Assembly (NCBI GenBank): GCA_947630215.1
Contig: CANRGX010000006.1
Coordinates: forward strand, 30,407-94,406
Direction: 5' to 3'
DNA: 64,000 nucleotides
From: an uncultured Eisenbergiella sp.
GTDB taxonomy: Bacteria; Bacillota; Clostridia; Lachnospirales; Lachnospiraceae
This document shows, one piece after another, positions 10,515 through 20,652 of this stretch. The notes under the pieces are model-generated. The model had not been told where the DNA came from. It made no database searches and saw only the letters and a list, made by a program, of their open reading frames with translations. Within the stretch, counting starts at the first letter, position 1. Each line of letters opens with the position of its first letter. A program made the translations under genes and the position numbers.

Positions 10515-11666
10515 ATGAAACGGGTATTTTTAATCGTGCTGGACAGCGTCGGGATCGGAGAGATGCCGGATGCCGCGGCCTATGGAGATGCGGGGGCCAA
10601 TACGCTGAAAGCGGCGGCGTCCAGCCCGTATTTTCATATTCCGAATTTGGAAAGGCTGGGGATTTTCCATCTGGACGGCATCGGATGGCATGACAAAACC
10701 GGCCCGTTTACCGGCAGGATTGCGCGGATGCGGGAGGCGTCCTGCGGGAAGGACACGGTCATCGGGCACTGGGAAATTGCGGGGGTCTATTCGGACAGAC
10801 CGCTGCCCACCTACCCCAACGGATTTCCGGAGGATGTGATTTCGCGCTTCTGTGAACTGACCGGACACAGCGTTTTGTGCAACAGACCCTATTCGGGCAC
10901 CGATGTCATACGGGATTTCGGGGAGGAGCAGGTGCGGACAGGCGCCCTTATCGTCTATACTTCCGCGGACAGTGTGTTCCAGATTGCCGCGCATGAGGAC
11001 GTGGTCAGCCGGGAGGAACTGTACCGCTGCTGTGAGATTGCGCGCCGTCTCCTGGTGGGAGAACACGGCGTCGGACGGGTGATCGCACGCCCCTTCTGCG
11101 GGGAAAAGGGCGCGTATGTCAGGACAGCGGGCCGGCACGACTATGCGCTGCAGCCGCCTGCGCCCACCATGCTGGATCAGCTCAAGGAGGCGGGAAAGGA
11201 CGTGATCGCGGTGGGAAAGATAAAAGATATCTTTGCCGGCAGAGGGATCACACAGCACGAAGCGGCGGCGGGAAATGAGGCCGGGATGGACAGGACGTTT
11301 GCCTGTCTGAAACAGGAGTTTGAAGGACTGTGTTTTGTCAATCTGGTGGATTTCGATATGCTTTACGGGCACCGGCGGGACGTGGACGGATATGCCCGGG
11401 CGCTGACCGCCTTTGATGAGCAGCTGCCCAAGATGCTTTCCTTGCTGGGACGGGAGGACATTTTGATGATCACGGCGGATCACGGCTGCGATCCATCCTA
11501 TCAGCTCACCACGGACCATACCCGGGAGTATACGCCGTTTCTGATGACGGGGCCCTGTGTGGAGAGCGCCAATCTGGGCACCCGGGACACGTTTGCGGAT
11601 ATTGCGGCCACCGTCCTGGACTATTTCGGAATCGTTCCGGCCTTTGCCGGACATTCTATGCTCTGA
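10515..11666 (+). CDS. deoB: Phosphopentomutase
   Basis: MKRVFLIVLDSVGIGEMPDAAAYGDAGANTL; ITADHGCDPSYQLTTDHTREYTPFL. Confidence 0.95.
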   Translation: MKRVFLIVLDSVGIGEMPDAAAYGDAGANTLKAAASSPYFHIPNLERLGIFHLDGIGWHDKTGPFTGRIARMREASCGKDTVIGHWEIAGVYSDRPLPTYPNGFPEDVISRFCELTGHSVLCNRPYSGTDVIRDFGEEQVRTGALIVYTSADSVFQIAAHEDVVSREELYRCCEIARRLLVGEHGVGRVIARPFCGEKGAYVRTAGRHDYALQPPAPTMLDQLKEAGKDVIAVGKIKDIFAGRGITQHEAAAGNEAGMDRTFACLKQEFEGLCFVNLVDFDMLYGHRRDVDGYARALTAFDEQLPKMLSLLGREDILMITADHGCDPSYQLTTDHTREYTPFLMTGPCVESANLGTRDTFADIAATVLDYFGIVPAFAGHSML

Positions 11667-11724
11667 CGGCGGCATACCCAAAGTAGAGCACACGGACCAA
11701 TCATTTTAGCCGGAGGAAAAGAGT

Positions 11725-13320
11725 TTGAGCGACATAAGGAAAGAAATCAACAGAAGAAGGACATTTGCCATCATTTCCCATCCGGACGCGGGAAAAACGA
11801 CGCTGACGGAGAAGTTCCTGCTTTACGGGGGCGCCATCAATCTGGCCGGTTCCGTCAAGGGCAAGGCGACGGCGCGGCACGCCGTATCGGACTGGATGGA
11901 AATTGAAAAGCAGAGAGGAATTTCCGTCACGTCTTCTGTTTTACAGTTTGAATACGACGGTTACTGTATCAACATTTTGGACACGCCCGGACACCAGGAT
12001 TTCTCGGAGGATACCTACCGCACGCTGATGGCGGCGGATTCGGCGGTCATGGTGATCGACGCCAGCAAGGGGGTGGAGGCGCAGACCAGGAAGCTGTTCA
12101 AGGTGTGCGTCATGCGCCGGATCCCGATTTTTACCTTTATCAACAAAATGGATCGGGACGCCAACGACACCTTCGATCTGCTGGACGATATCGAAAAGGA
12201 ACTGGGAATCGCCACCTGTCCCATGAACTGGCCCATCGGCTCCGGAAAGAGCTTTAAGGGGGTGTATGACAGGCAGAAGCGCTGCGTCATCACCTATTCC
12301 GACACGGAAAAGGGGACAAAGGAGGGGGAGACCACCGAGATTTTGCTTTCGGAGCTGGACAAGCTCACCGGTTTTGTAGGGGAGAATCTGAAAGAAAAGC
12401 TGTTGGAGGAAATTGAACTGCTGGACGGCGCCGGAGCCGAACTGGATTTGGAGGAGGTGCAGGCGGGGCTGCTGACCCCGGTGTTTTTCGGATCGGCGCT
12501 GACGAATTTCGGCGTGGAGGATTTTCTGCGGCACTTTCTGGACATGACGACACCGCCCCTGCCGCGCAGGGCGGATAAGGGAGAAGTGGATCCGGTGGAG
12601 AATGACTTTTCCGCTTTTGTCTTTAAGATTCAGGCCAATATGAACAAGGCCCACCGGGACAGGATCGCGTTTCTGCGGATCTGTTCCGGACGGTTTGACG
12701 CCGATATGGAGGTGCGGCACGTGCAGGGGAACCGGGTGACGCGGCTGTCCCAGCCCCAGCAGCTGATGGCCAGTGACCGCAAAATCCTGTCGGAGGCCTA
12801 TGCGGGCGATATCATCGGCGTCTTTGATCCCGGTGTGTTTTCCATCGGAGACACGCTCTGTATGCCCAAAGAACAGTTCTGCTATGAGGGGATCCCTACC
12901 TTTGCGCCGGAGCATTTTGCGCGGGTGCGCCAGATGGATACCATGAAGCGCAAGCAGTTCGTTAAGGGGGTCAGTCAGATTGCGCAGGAAGGGGCGATCC
13001 AGATCTTTCAGGAGGTCAATTCCGGCATGGAGGAAATCATTGTGGGCGTGGTGGGCGTCCTTCAGTTCGATGTGCTCAAGTTCAGGCTGGAAAACGAGTA
13101 TAATGTGGAGATCCGGCTGGAGCTGCTGCCCTATGAGCACATCCGCTGGATAGAGGATCCCGAGGAAGTGGATCTGAACCGGCTGGTAGGAACTTCGGAT
13201 ATGAAAAAGGTATTGGATTTGAAGGGGAACCCGCTGCTTTTGTTTGTCAATGCCTGGAGCGTGGGGATGGTTCTCGAACGCAACAAGGGTCTGAAGCTTT
13301 CTGAATTTGGCCGGAATTAA
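11725..13320 (+). CDS. prfC: Peptide chain release factor 3
   Basis: RRRTFAIISHPDAGKTTLTEKFLLYGGAINLAGSVKG; NILDTPGHQDFSEDTYRTL. Confidence 0.95.
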   Translation: MSDIRKEINRRRTFAIISHPDAGKTTLTEKFLLYGGAINLAGSVKGKATARHAVSDWMEIEKQRGISVTSSVLQFEYDGYCINILDTPGHQDFSEDTYRTLMAADSAVMVIDASKGVEAQTRKLFKVCVMRRIPIFTFINKMDRDANDTFDLLDDIEKELGIATCPMNWPIGSGKSFKGVYDRQKRCVITYSDTEKGTKEGETTEILLSELDKLTGFVGENLKEKLLEEIELLDGAGAELDLEEVQAGLLTPVFFGSALTNFGVEDFLRHFLDMTTPPLPRRADKGEVDPVENDFSAFVFKIQANMNKAHRDRIAFLRICSGRFDADMEVRHVQGNRVTRLSQPQQLMASDRKILSEAYAGDIIGVFDPGVFSIGDTLCMPKEQFCYEGIPTFAPEHFARVRQMDTMKRKQFVKGVSQIAQEGAIQIFQEVNSGMEEIIVGVVGVLQFDVLKFRLENEYNVEIRLELLPYEHIRWIEDPEEVDLNRLVGTSDMKKVLDLKGNPLLLFVNAWSVGMVLERNKGLKLSEFGRN

Positions 13321-13369
13321 ATGCCAAAAGGCACGGCGTCTGTCTGTGGGACGCAGGATGGGGATGGGA

Positions 13370-14572
13370 ATGGGCAAAAAGCCGAAAGGACTGTGTCTGG
13401 CGCTTTTTCTGCTGCTTTTTCTCGGAGCGTGCGCGGAAACGGCGGATTTTGCGCCAAAAGAGTTACCGGAGGGGGAGAGTTTACAGCAACAGCAGCGGCC
13501 GAAGGAATCGCAAAAGGAACCGCAAAAGGATCCGCAGGAATTTTTTTATTACGGTTTTGCGTCGCTGGAAACAGAAACGGAGAGACAGGTCTATCGCGAA
13601 GTTCTTTCTTCTCTGGAAAACCGTGAGGAAAAAACGGAGCTTTCCACAACGGATGAAGGGATGCTGGAGCAGATTTTCCAGCGCGTGATGGCGGATCATC
13701 CGGAAATTTTCTATGCGGACGGATACTCGGCCGCCGCATATAAAAAAAACGGGGAAGCGGTACGTCTGGTATTTTCCGGCAGCTACACGATGGAGGAACA
13801 ACAGATAGCGTCCCGGCGCGTCCTGTTGGAAAACACGGTCCAAACCTGGCTGGACGGTCTGGACAGCGCTTTCGGTGAAAGCGGGGAAGGCAGCCCTGCA
13901 GATGACTATGGCAGGGTAAAGTATCTTTACGAATCCCTGATTTTGCATACGGACTATGAGACGGACTGCCCTGACAGCCAGAATATATGCTCCGTGCTGC
14001 TGCAGGGAAAATCTGTCTGCCAGGGTTATGCCAAGACTCTGCAGTATCTGTGCCAGAAGACCGGGATCCCGGCGATGCTGGTGACCGGGACGGTGGACGG
14101 ACAGGGCCATGCCTGGGATCTGGTGCGTATGGACGGCGCGTGGTATTATGTGGATCCCACCTGGGGCGACGCTTCCTATCGCCGGACAGAACAGGAAGGA
14201 TACCCACAGGAGGCCTTCCCGGCGGTCAATTATGAATACTTTTGCGTGACCACCGGACAGATTGCCAGGACCCATCGGATTTCGCCGGGACAAAAACTGC
14301 CGGAGTGCACGGCCGTGGCGGACCAGTATTACCGAAGGGAAGGACTGTATCTGGAGAAGGCGGATCTGAACGCCGTCGGGGAGATTTTTGAAAAAGCGAA
14401 GGAAACCCAAACTGCCGTTGTGACGTTTCAGTGCGCGGATGAGGAAGTGTACGCACAGCTGCACCGCCTGCTGATAGAGCAGCAGAAGATCTTTGATTAT
14501 CTGCCTGCGCAGAGCCATACCGTGACCTATGCGGATTCGGACGGGCAGCTGACTTTTACCTTCTGGCTGTGA
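13370..14572 (+). CDS. Lipoprotein with transglutaminase-like domain
   Basis: Lipobox LFLGAC; SVCQGYAKTLQYLCQKTGIPAMLVTG...HAWDLVRMDGAWYYVDPTWGDASY catalytic-type C/H/D motif. Confidence 0.8.
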   Translation: MGKKPKGLCLALFLLLFLGACAETADFAPKELPEGESLQQQQRPKESQKEPQKDPQEFFYYGFASLETETERQVYREVLSSLENREEKTELSTTDEGMLEQIFQRVMADHPEIFYADGYSAAAYKKNGEAVRLVFSGSYTMEEQQIASRRVLLENTVQTWLDGLDSAFGESGEGSPADDYGRVKYLYESLILHTDYETDCPDSQNICSVLLQGKSVCQGYAKTLQYLCQKTGIPAMLVTGTVDGQGHAWDLVRMDGAWYYVDPTWGDASYRRTEQEGYPQEAFPAVNYEYFCVTTGQIARTHRISPGQKLPECTAVADQYYRREGLYLEKADLNAVGEIFEKAKETQTAVVTFQCADEEVYAQLHRLLIEQQKIFDYLPAQSHTVTYADSDGQLTFTFWL

Positions 14573-14682
14573 CGGCTGCGCGATCCTTACTGCCGGGAAA
14601 GGAAACAAAACACTAGGCAAATGAAAGGGATTTTGATATAATGTCCGCAAAGGAATATCCGAAGAAAAAAGGAGGCACTGTT

Positions 14683-15069
14683 ATGGAGAAGGAAGTAAAC
14701 AAAAGCTACGTCCTGCGGGAAAATGAGAATATCGGTTCCGTACAGATCGCCGATGATGTGGTGGCAATGATTGCGTCGCTGGCGGCAACGGAAGTAGAGG
14801 GCGTGTCCTCCATGGCGGGGACGATTACCAATGAGCTGATGAGCAAAGTCGGCGTAAAAAAGCTCACCAAGGGGGTAAAGGTGGACGTGCTGGGATCGGA
14901 AGTTAAGGTGGATCTGGCGGTCCTGATGGAGTACGGCTATCACATCCCCATGACCTGTCAGAAGGTGCAGGAGCGGGTGAAGAATGCGATAGAGAATATG
15001 ACGGGACTGACCGTGACAGATGTAAACGTCCGGATAGCCGGCGTGAATATGAACGCCGACAGGCAGTGA
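14683..15069 (+). CDS. Asp23/Gls24 family envelope stress protein
   Basis: IADDVVAMIASLAATEVEGVSSM; RBS AAAGGAGGC; upstream TATAAT at 14637-14642. Confidence 0.88.
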   Translation: MEKEVNKSYVLRENENIGSVQIADDVVAMIASLAATEVEGVSSMAGTITNELMSKVGVKKLTKGVKVDVLGSEVKVDLAVLMEYGYHIPMTCQKVQERVKNAIENMTGLTVTDVNVRIAGVNMNADRQ

Positions 15070-15093
15070 GGGCGCGACGGGCGCAAAGGGCAT

Positions 15094-15492
15094 ATGAACA
15101 GGAGAGAACTGAGAGAACAGATTTTTAAGCTGCTGTTCCGCGTGGAGTTCAACGGGATGGAAGAAATGCCGCAGCAGTGCGACCTTTTCTTCTGTGAGGA
15201 AGAAAACGGCGCGTCGGAGAAGGATATGGCGTATATCCGCGGGAAATATGAGCGGATTGCGGACAAGCTCGGAGAGATAGACGCGCTCATCAACGAAAAA
15301 GCGAAGGGCTGGAGTACGGACAGGATGGGCAAGGTGGATCTGACCATTCTGCGTCTGGCCGTCTATGAAATCCGTTATGATGAGGATGTGCCCACCGGCG
15401 TGGCGATCAATGAAGCGGTGGAACTGGCCAAGAAATTCGGACAGGACGGATCCTCCGGGTTTGTAAACGGGGTGCTGGCAAAATTTGCGTGA
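15094..15492 (+). CDS. nusB: Transcription antitermination factor NusB
   Basis: RRELREQIFKLLFRVEF...YDEDVPTGVAINEAVELAKKFGQDGSSGFVNGVLAK. Confidence 0.93.
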   Translation: MNRRELREQIFKLLFRVEFNGMEEMPQQCDLFFCEEENGASEKDMAYIRGKYERIADKLGEIDALINEKAKGWSTDRMGKVDLTILRLAVYEIRYDEDVPTGVAINEAVELAKKFGQDGSSGFVNGVLAKFA

Positions 15493-15542
15493 CACGGCAT
15501 CCGGATGCGGAGCCGGCTTCGGATCTGATTACGGCGGGAAAA

Positions 15543-16760
15543 ATGAAAAACGTTTATACAGTATCTCAGGTGAATGCCTATATTAAAAATATGTTCACCC
15601 AGGATTTCATGCTGCAGTCCGTCCTGGTCAGAGGAGAAGTAAGCAACTGCAAGTATCATTCTTCCGGGCATCTTTATTTCACGCTCAAGGACGAAAAGGG
15701 CGCCATCGCCTGCGTGATGTTTGCAGGAAACCGCGGCGGTCTGAAATTCCGGCTGCAGGAGGGCCTGCAGGTAGTGGCGGCGGGAAGTGTGGACGTCTAT
15801 GAGCGGGACGGCAGATACCAGCTGTATGCAAAAGAAATATGGCCGGACGGCTCGGGATTTTTGTATGAGCGATTTGAACAGCTCAAGCGCTCTCTGCAGG
15901 AGCAGGGGCTGTTTGCGGGCGAATACAAAAGACCGATCCCTAAGTATATTCATACACTGGGCGTGGTGACGGCGCCCACGGGAGCCGCGGTGCGGGATAT
16001 TATCAACATCGCGTCCCGGCGCAATCCGTATGTGCAGATTATCCTGTATCCGGCCATCGTGCAGGGGCAGCAGGCCCCGGCCAGTATTGTCAACGGGATT
16101 CACGCCCTGGAGGCGCTGGGCGTGGATGTGATGATCGTGGGACGCGGCGGCGGTTCCATCGAAGATCTGTGGGCCTTTAATGAAGAATGCGTGGCGCAGG
16201 CTATCTTTGACTGCAGCGTGCCGGTTATTTCCGCGGTGGGACACGAGACGGATACGACTATCGCGGATTTTGTGGCAGATCTGCGGGCGCCCACTCCGTC
16301 CGCCGGAGCGGAACTGGCGGTCTATGATTACGGGCTTTTTCAGACACAGCTGGATCAGGCCGCAGTGGCGCTTTCCCAGCATATGCGGCATCGTCTGGAA
16401 GATATGTGCAGACAGACGGAGCGTTATCGAATGCAGCTGCAATATCTCAGCCCCGTCGGCCAGATACGGGAAAGACGCAGTTATATTGGCCAGATGGAGG
16501 AACGGCTGGAGGAGCGGATGAACGCCCGGCTGAAGGAAAGCAGACACAGGCTTTTACTGGCGGTAGAAAAAATGAAGGGGCTTTCCCCCTTGGAAAAGCT
16601 GAATCAGGGCTTTTCCCATGTGGCGGATGCAGCGGGGAAAACGCTGACGGACGTGAACCGGGTTCACAAGGGCGATCTTCTCTTGATCCATATGAAAAAC
16701 GGGCGGATCACGGCTGAGGTGAGAGAAAAGGAAGAATGGACATGGCAGAAAAACAAATGA
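15543..16760 (+). CDS. xseA: Exodeoxyribonuclease VII large subunit
   Basis: YTVSQVNAYIKNMFTQDFMLQSVLVRGEVSNCKYHSSGHLYFTLKDE. Confidence 0.94.
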   Translation: MKNVYTVSQVNAYIKNMFTQDFMLQSVLVRGEVSNCKYHSSGHLYFTLKDEKGAIACVMFAGNRGGLKFRLQEGLQVVAAGSVDVYERDGRYQLYAKEIWPDGSGFLYERFEQLKRSLQEQGLFAGEYKRPIPKYIHTLGVVTAPTGAAVRDIINIASRRNPYVQIILYPAIVQGQQAPASIVNGIHALEALGVDVMIVGRGGGSIEDLWAFNEECVAQAIFDCSVPVISAVGHETDTTIADFVADLRAPTPSAGAELAVYDYGLFQTQLDQAAVALSQHMRHRLEDMCRQTERYRMQLQYLSPVGQIRERRSYIGQMEERLEERMNARLKESRHRLLLAVEKMKGLSPLEKLNQGFSHVADAAGKTLTDVNRVHKGDLLLIHMKNGRITAEVREKEEWTWQKNK

Positions 16761-16951
16761 CCCTGGAAGACGCTTTTTTACAGCTGGAAGAAGTGATGAA
16801 GCAGCTGGAGGATGAAACTATTTCTCTGGAGGATTCGTTTGCGGTCTATCAGCGGGGAATGCAGCTTTTGAAATATTGCAACGAGAGCATCGACAAGGTG
16901 GAAAAGAAGGTGCTTATGCTGAACGGAGAGGGGAAGCTGGATGAATTTTGA
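16736..16951 (+). CDS. xseB: Exodeoxyribonuclease VII small subunit
   Basis: LEDAFLQLEEVMKQLEDETISLEDSFAVYQRGMQLLKYC. Confidence 0.92.
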   Translation: MDMAEKQMTLEDAFLQLEEVMKQLEDETISLEDSFAVYQRGMQLLKYCNESIDKVEKKVLMLNGEGKLDEF

Positions 16952-17864
16952 GGAGACGCTTGCGCAGCGGACAAAAGAGGCCCAGGCTGTTTTGGAATCG
17001 TTTCTGCCCAGGCAGGAGGGTTATGCCAAAACCGTATTGGAAGCCATGCATTACAGTGTGCTGGCGGGTGGAAAACGTCTGCGGCCCGTGCTGATGGCGG
17101 AGGTTTTTTCGCTGTTTGGCGGACAGGGAGATGTGATCCGCCCTTTTATGGCCGCTTTGGAGATGATACATAACTATTCTCTGGTTCATGACGATCTGCC
17201 TGCCATGGATAACGACGAATACCGCAGGGGGCGAAAGACCACCTGGCGCGTCTACGGTGAAGGCATGGCCGTGCTGGCCGGAGACGGACTGCTCAATTAT
17301 GCGTATGAAACGGCCTGCAGCGCTTTCGGAATGCTGGAGAGTAAATCGGGATCCGAGTGCGCCGCGCAGTACCGTGCCGTGGCGAAGGCCCTCGCGATCC
17401 TTACCCGCAAAGCGGGCGTCTATGGAATGGTAGGGGGCCAGTGCGCGGATCTGGCGGCGGAGGAAAGCAGCCCGGAGGATGTCACCGAGGAAATGCTGCT
17501 GTTCATTCACCGCAATAAGACGGCGGCGCTCATGGAGAGCGCCATGATGATTGGCGCCGTTCTGGCGGGGGCCTCGGAAGCGGAGATAGCGCAGATGGAG
17601 CACGTGGCAGAAAACATCGGTCTCGCTTTTCAGATCCGGGACGATATTCTGGATGTGACGGGGCAGCAGGAGGTGCTGGGCAAGCCCGTGGGCAGCGATG
17701 AGAAGAATCATAAGGTTACTTATGTGAGTTTAAACGGGCTGGACAGGGCGCGGGAGGAAGTGGACAGGCTCACCCGGGAGGCACTGGATACGCTCCGTGG
17801 GCTCGACCGCCGCAGTCCGTTTTTGGAGGAACTGCTGCAAAGGCTGGTATACCGCGACAAATAA
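16941..17864 (+). CDS. ispA: Polyprenyl (farnesyl/geranylgeranyl) diphosphate synthase
   Basis: GGKRLRP; HDDLPAMDNDEYRRGRKT; QIRDDILDVTG. Confidence 0.93.
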   Translation: MNFEETLAQRTKEAQAVLESFLPRQEGYAKTVLEAMHYSVLAGGKRLRPVLMAEVFSLFGGQGDVIRPFMAALEMIHNYSLVHDDLPAMDNDEYRRGRKTTWRVYGEGMAVLAGDGLLNYAYETACSAFGMLESKSGSECAAQYRAVAKALAILTRKAGVYGMVGGQCADLAAEESSPEDVTEEMLLFIHRNKTAALMESAMMIGAVLAGASEAEIAQMEHVAENIGLAFQIRDDILDVTGQQEVLGKPVGSDEKNHKVTYVSLNGLDRAREEVDRLTREALDTLRGLDRRSPFLEELLQRLVYRDK

Positions 17865-17880
17865 GAAAAGGGAGGCAGTT

Positions 17881-19740
17881 ATGCTTCTGGAGCAAATACA
17901 GCAGACAAACGACATCAAAAAGATTGAACGGAAGGACTATGCGGCCCTGGCGGAGGAGATCCGGCAGTTTCTGATTGAAAAGATCAGCGTGACCGGCGGG
18001 CACCTGGGTTCCAATCTGGGCGCTGTGGAGCTGACCATGGCGCTGCATCTGGCGCTGAATCTGCCGGAGGACAAGATTGTCTGGGACGTGGGCCATCAAT
18101 CCTATACCCACAAGCTGCTGACCGGCAGGCGGGAAGGGTTTGATACCCTGCGAAAGTACGGCGGTATGAGCGGCTTCCCCAAACGGAAGGAAAGCGACTG
18201 CGACAGCTTTGATACCGGACACAGTTCCACTTCGATTTCCGCCGGTCTGGGGCTGGTGCGCGCCCGGGATCTGGCCGGGGGCAACCATACCATTGTGTCC
18301 GTCATCGGGGACGGCGCCCTGACCGGAGGCATGGCCTATGAGGCGTTAAACAACGCGGCGCGGATGGAGACTAACTTCATCATTATCCTGAACGACAACA
18401 ATATGTCCATTTCGGAGAACGTGGGGGGCGTTTCCAAATATCTGAACAACATCCGTACGTCCAACGCCTATCTGGATGTGAAGGACGGTATCTACAACAC
18501 CATCCGCAAAACCAAATACGGGGACGGCATTGTGACCGGGGTGCGGCGTGCGAAAAACAGCCTGAAGCAGCTGGTCATTCCCGGTATGTGGTTTGAGGAC
18601 ATCGGCATTACCTATCTGGGCCCGGTGGACGGCCACGATGTGAACGGGCTGGTGCGCGTCATCCGGGAGGCCAAGCGGCGCAAAAACTGTGTTCTGATCC
18701 ATGTCCTGACCCAGAAGGGGAGAGGATATGCGCCGGCGGAGAAGCACCCCGCCCGTTTTCATGGGGCGGAGCCCTTTGACGTGCAGACCGGCCTTCCGCT
18801 TCGGAAAAAGACAAAGGCCAATTACACGGATGTTTTTTCCACCGTCATGGTAAAGCTGGCGGCGAGGAAGCAGGACGTGGTGGCCATTACCGCCGCCATG
18901 CCGGACGGCACGGGGCTGAAGCGGTTCCGCAGCGTCTATCCGGATCGCTTTTTCGATGTGGGAATCGCGGAAGAACACGCGGTGACCTTCGCGGCCGGAC
19001 TGGCCGTGGGAGGACTGCATCCGGTGGTGGCAATCTATTCGTCCTTTCTGCAGAGGGCATACGATCAGATTTTACATGACGTATGCCTCCAGAACCTTCC
19101 CGTGATTTTTGCCATCGACCGGGCGGGACTGGTGGGCAGCGACGGGGAGACCCACCAGGGGATCTTCGATCTTTCCTACCTTTCCTCCATTCCCAATATG
19201 CACATCATGGCTCCGAAAAACAAATGGGAGCTTTCCGATATGATAAAGTTCGCTTATGACTTCAACGGGCCGATTGCGATCCGCTATCCGCGGGGGGAAG
19301 CCTATGACGGACTGGCGGACGCGCGCAGTCCCATCGTGTACGGAAAGAGTGAAATGCTGGCGGAAGAAAGCGGCATCGCCCTGTTTGCGCTGGGCAGTAT
19401 GGTAGAAACCGCCGTGGAGGTAAGGAACCGGCTCAAGCAACAGGGACTGTCCTGTACGCTTGTAAACGCACGTTTTGCAAAACCGATTGACGCAGAGAGG
19501 ATCCGGAGTCTGGCCGGAAATCATACGCTCCTTGTGACCATGGAAGAAAACGTGGCCAGCGGCGGACTGGGCGAAAAGGTCAGGGCACTGGCGGAGGAGG
19601 AAAGGCTGGGGATTCGCGTGCTGAGCGTGCATATTCCCGACGAGTACGTGGAACATGGAAATGTGGACATCCTGAAAAAAGAAATCGGCATCGATGTGGA
19701 TTCCATCTGCGAAAAGATCCGGAAGGAAATACAGGGCTGA
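17881..19740 (+). CDS. dxs: 1-deoxy-D-xylulose-5-phosphate synthase
   Basis: GGHLGSNLGAVELTMALH; VIGDGALTGGMAYEALNNA; DRAGLVGSDGETHQGIFDLSYL. Confidence 0.96.
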   Translation: MLLEQIQQTNDIKKIERKDYAALAEEIRQFLIEKISVTGGHLGSNLGAVELTMALHLALNLPEDKIVWDVGHQSYTHKLLTGRREGFDTLRKYGGMSGFPKRKESDCDSFDTGHSSTSISAGLGLVRARDLAGGNHTIVSVIGDGALTGGMAYEALNNAARMETNFIIILNDNNMSISENVGGVSKYLNNIRTSNAYLDVKDGIYNTIRKTKYGDGIVTGVRRAKNSLKQLVIPGMWFEDIGITYLGPVDGHDVNGLVRVIREAKRRKNCVLIHVLTQKGRGYAPAEKHPARFHGAEPFDVQTGLPLRKKTKANYTDVFSTVMVKLAARKQDVVAITAAMPDGTGLKRFRSVYPDRFFDVGIAEEHAVTFAAGLAVGGLHPVVAIYSSFLQRAYDQILHDVCLQNLPVIFAIDRAGLVGSDGETHQGIFDLSYLSSIPNMHIMAPKNKWELSDMIKFAYDFNGPIAIRYPRGEAYDGLADARSPIVYGKSEMLAEESGIALFALGSMVETAVEVRNRLKQQGLSCTLVNARFAKPIDAERIRSLAGNHTLLVTMEENVASGGLGEKVRALAEEERLGIRVLSVHIPDEYVEHGNVDILKKEIGIDVDSICEKIRKEIQG

Positions 19741-20630
19741 TGAAAGAGCGATTGGATGTGCTTCTGGTAAAGCAGGGGCTTGCGCCGTCCCGGGAAAGGG
19801 CGAAAGCCATCATCATGGCGGGCAATGTCTACGTACAGGGCCAGAGGGAGGATAAAGCCGGCGCCATGTTCGAGGAGGAGAAGGTGCAAATCGCCGTAAA
19901 GGCCAGCGGCATGAAATATGTCAGCCGCGGCGGCTATAAGCTGGAAAAGGCGATGACGACGTTTTCCCTGGAACTGAAAGATCTTATCTGTATGGATATC
20001 GGCGCTTCCACCGGGGGATTTACGGACTGTATGCTGCAGAACGGAGCGGCAAAGGTGTATGCGGTGGACGTGGGGCAGGGACAGCTTGCCTGGACGCTGC
20101 GCAGCGACAGCCGGGTGGTCTGTATGGAAAAGACAAATTTCCGTTACCTGACCCGGGAACAGATCGAAGACGATCTGGATTTTGCTTCCGTGGACGTTTC
20201 TTTCATCTCCCTGACAAAGATTCTGCTTCCCGCCAGAAAGCTCCTGAAGGCGGACGCCGGAATGGTCTGTCTGATCAAGCCCCAGTTTGAGGCCGGGCGG
20301 GAGAAGGTGGGGAAAAAGGGCGTTGTCCGGGATCTGGGCGTGCATCGGGAGGTCATCGCAAAGATTCTGGATTTTGCGGATCTGATCGGTTTTGGAATTT
20401 CAGGACTGACCTATTCCCCCATCAAAGGGCCCGAGGGCAATATCGAATATCTGGTGTATCTGCAAAAGGAAAAGAGGGAGACGGGCGGCGCGTTGCCGGA
20501 CACGGAAGCAGAGGCGCACAACGGCCTGCATTCCCTGCAGGAGCGTGCGGCGGGGATTTCCTGCCGGGAGGATATCGCAGCGCGGATAGAGCGGGTGGTG
20601 CGGGAAGCGCACAGCGCGCTGCAGGGATGA
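19740..20630 (+). CDS. tlyA: TlyA family rRNA methyltransferase / hemolysin
   Basis: KERLDVLLVKQGLAPSRERAKAIIMAGNVYV; MDIGASTGGFTDCMLQNGA. Confidence 0.93.
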   Translation: MKERLDVLLVKQGLAPSRERAKAIIMAGNVYVQGQREDKAGAMFEEEKVQIAVKASGMKYVSRGGYKLEKAMTTFSLELKDLICMDIGASTGGFTDCMLQNGAAKVYAVDVGQGQLAWTLRSDSRVVCMEKTNFRYLTREQIEDDLDFASVDVSFISLTKILLPARKLLKADAGMVCLIKPQFEAGREKVGKKGVVRDLGVHREVIAKILDFADLIGFGISGLTYSPIKGPEGNIEYLVYLQKEKRETGGALPDTEAEAHNGLHSLQERAAGISCREDIAARIERVVREAHSALQG

Positions 20631-20652
20631 CCCGGCGCCAAAGGAGAGTCAG

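Noticed and set aside
11941-13377. 478-aa antisense ORF over prfC
   Set aside because: prfC is unambiguous on +; no domain or RBS support for the antisense frame.
14641-14682. N-terminal extension of the Asp23/Gls24 ORF
   Set aside because: The listed ATG overlaps the TATAAT -10 box (14637-14642); ATG 14683 has the RBS.
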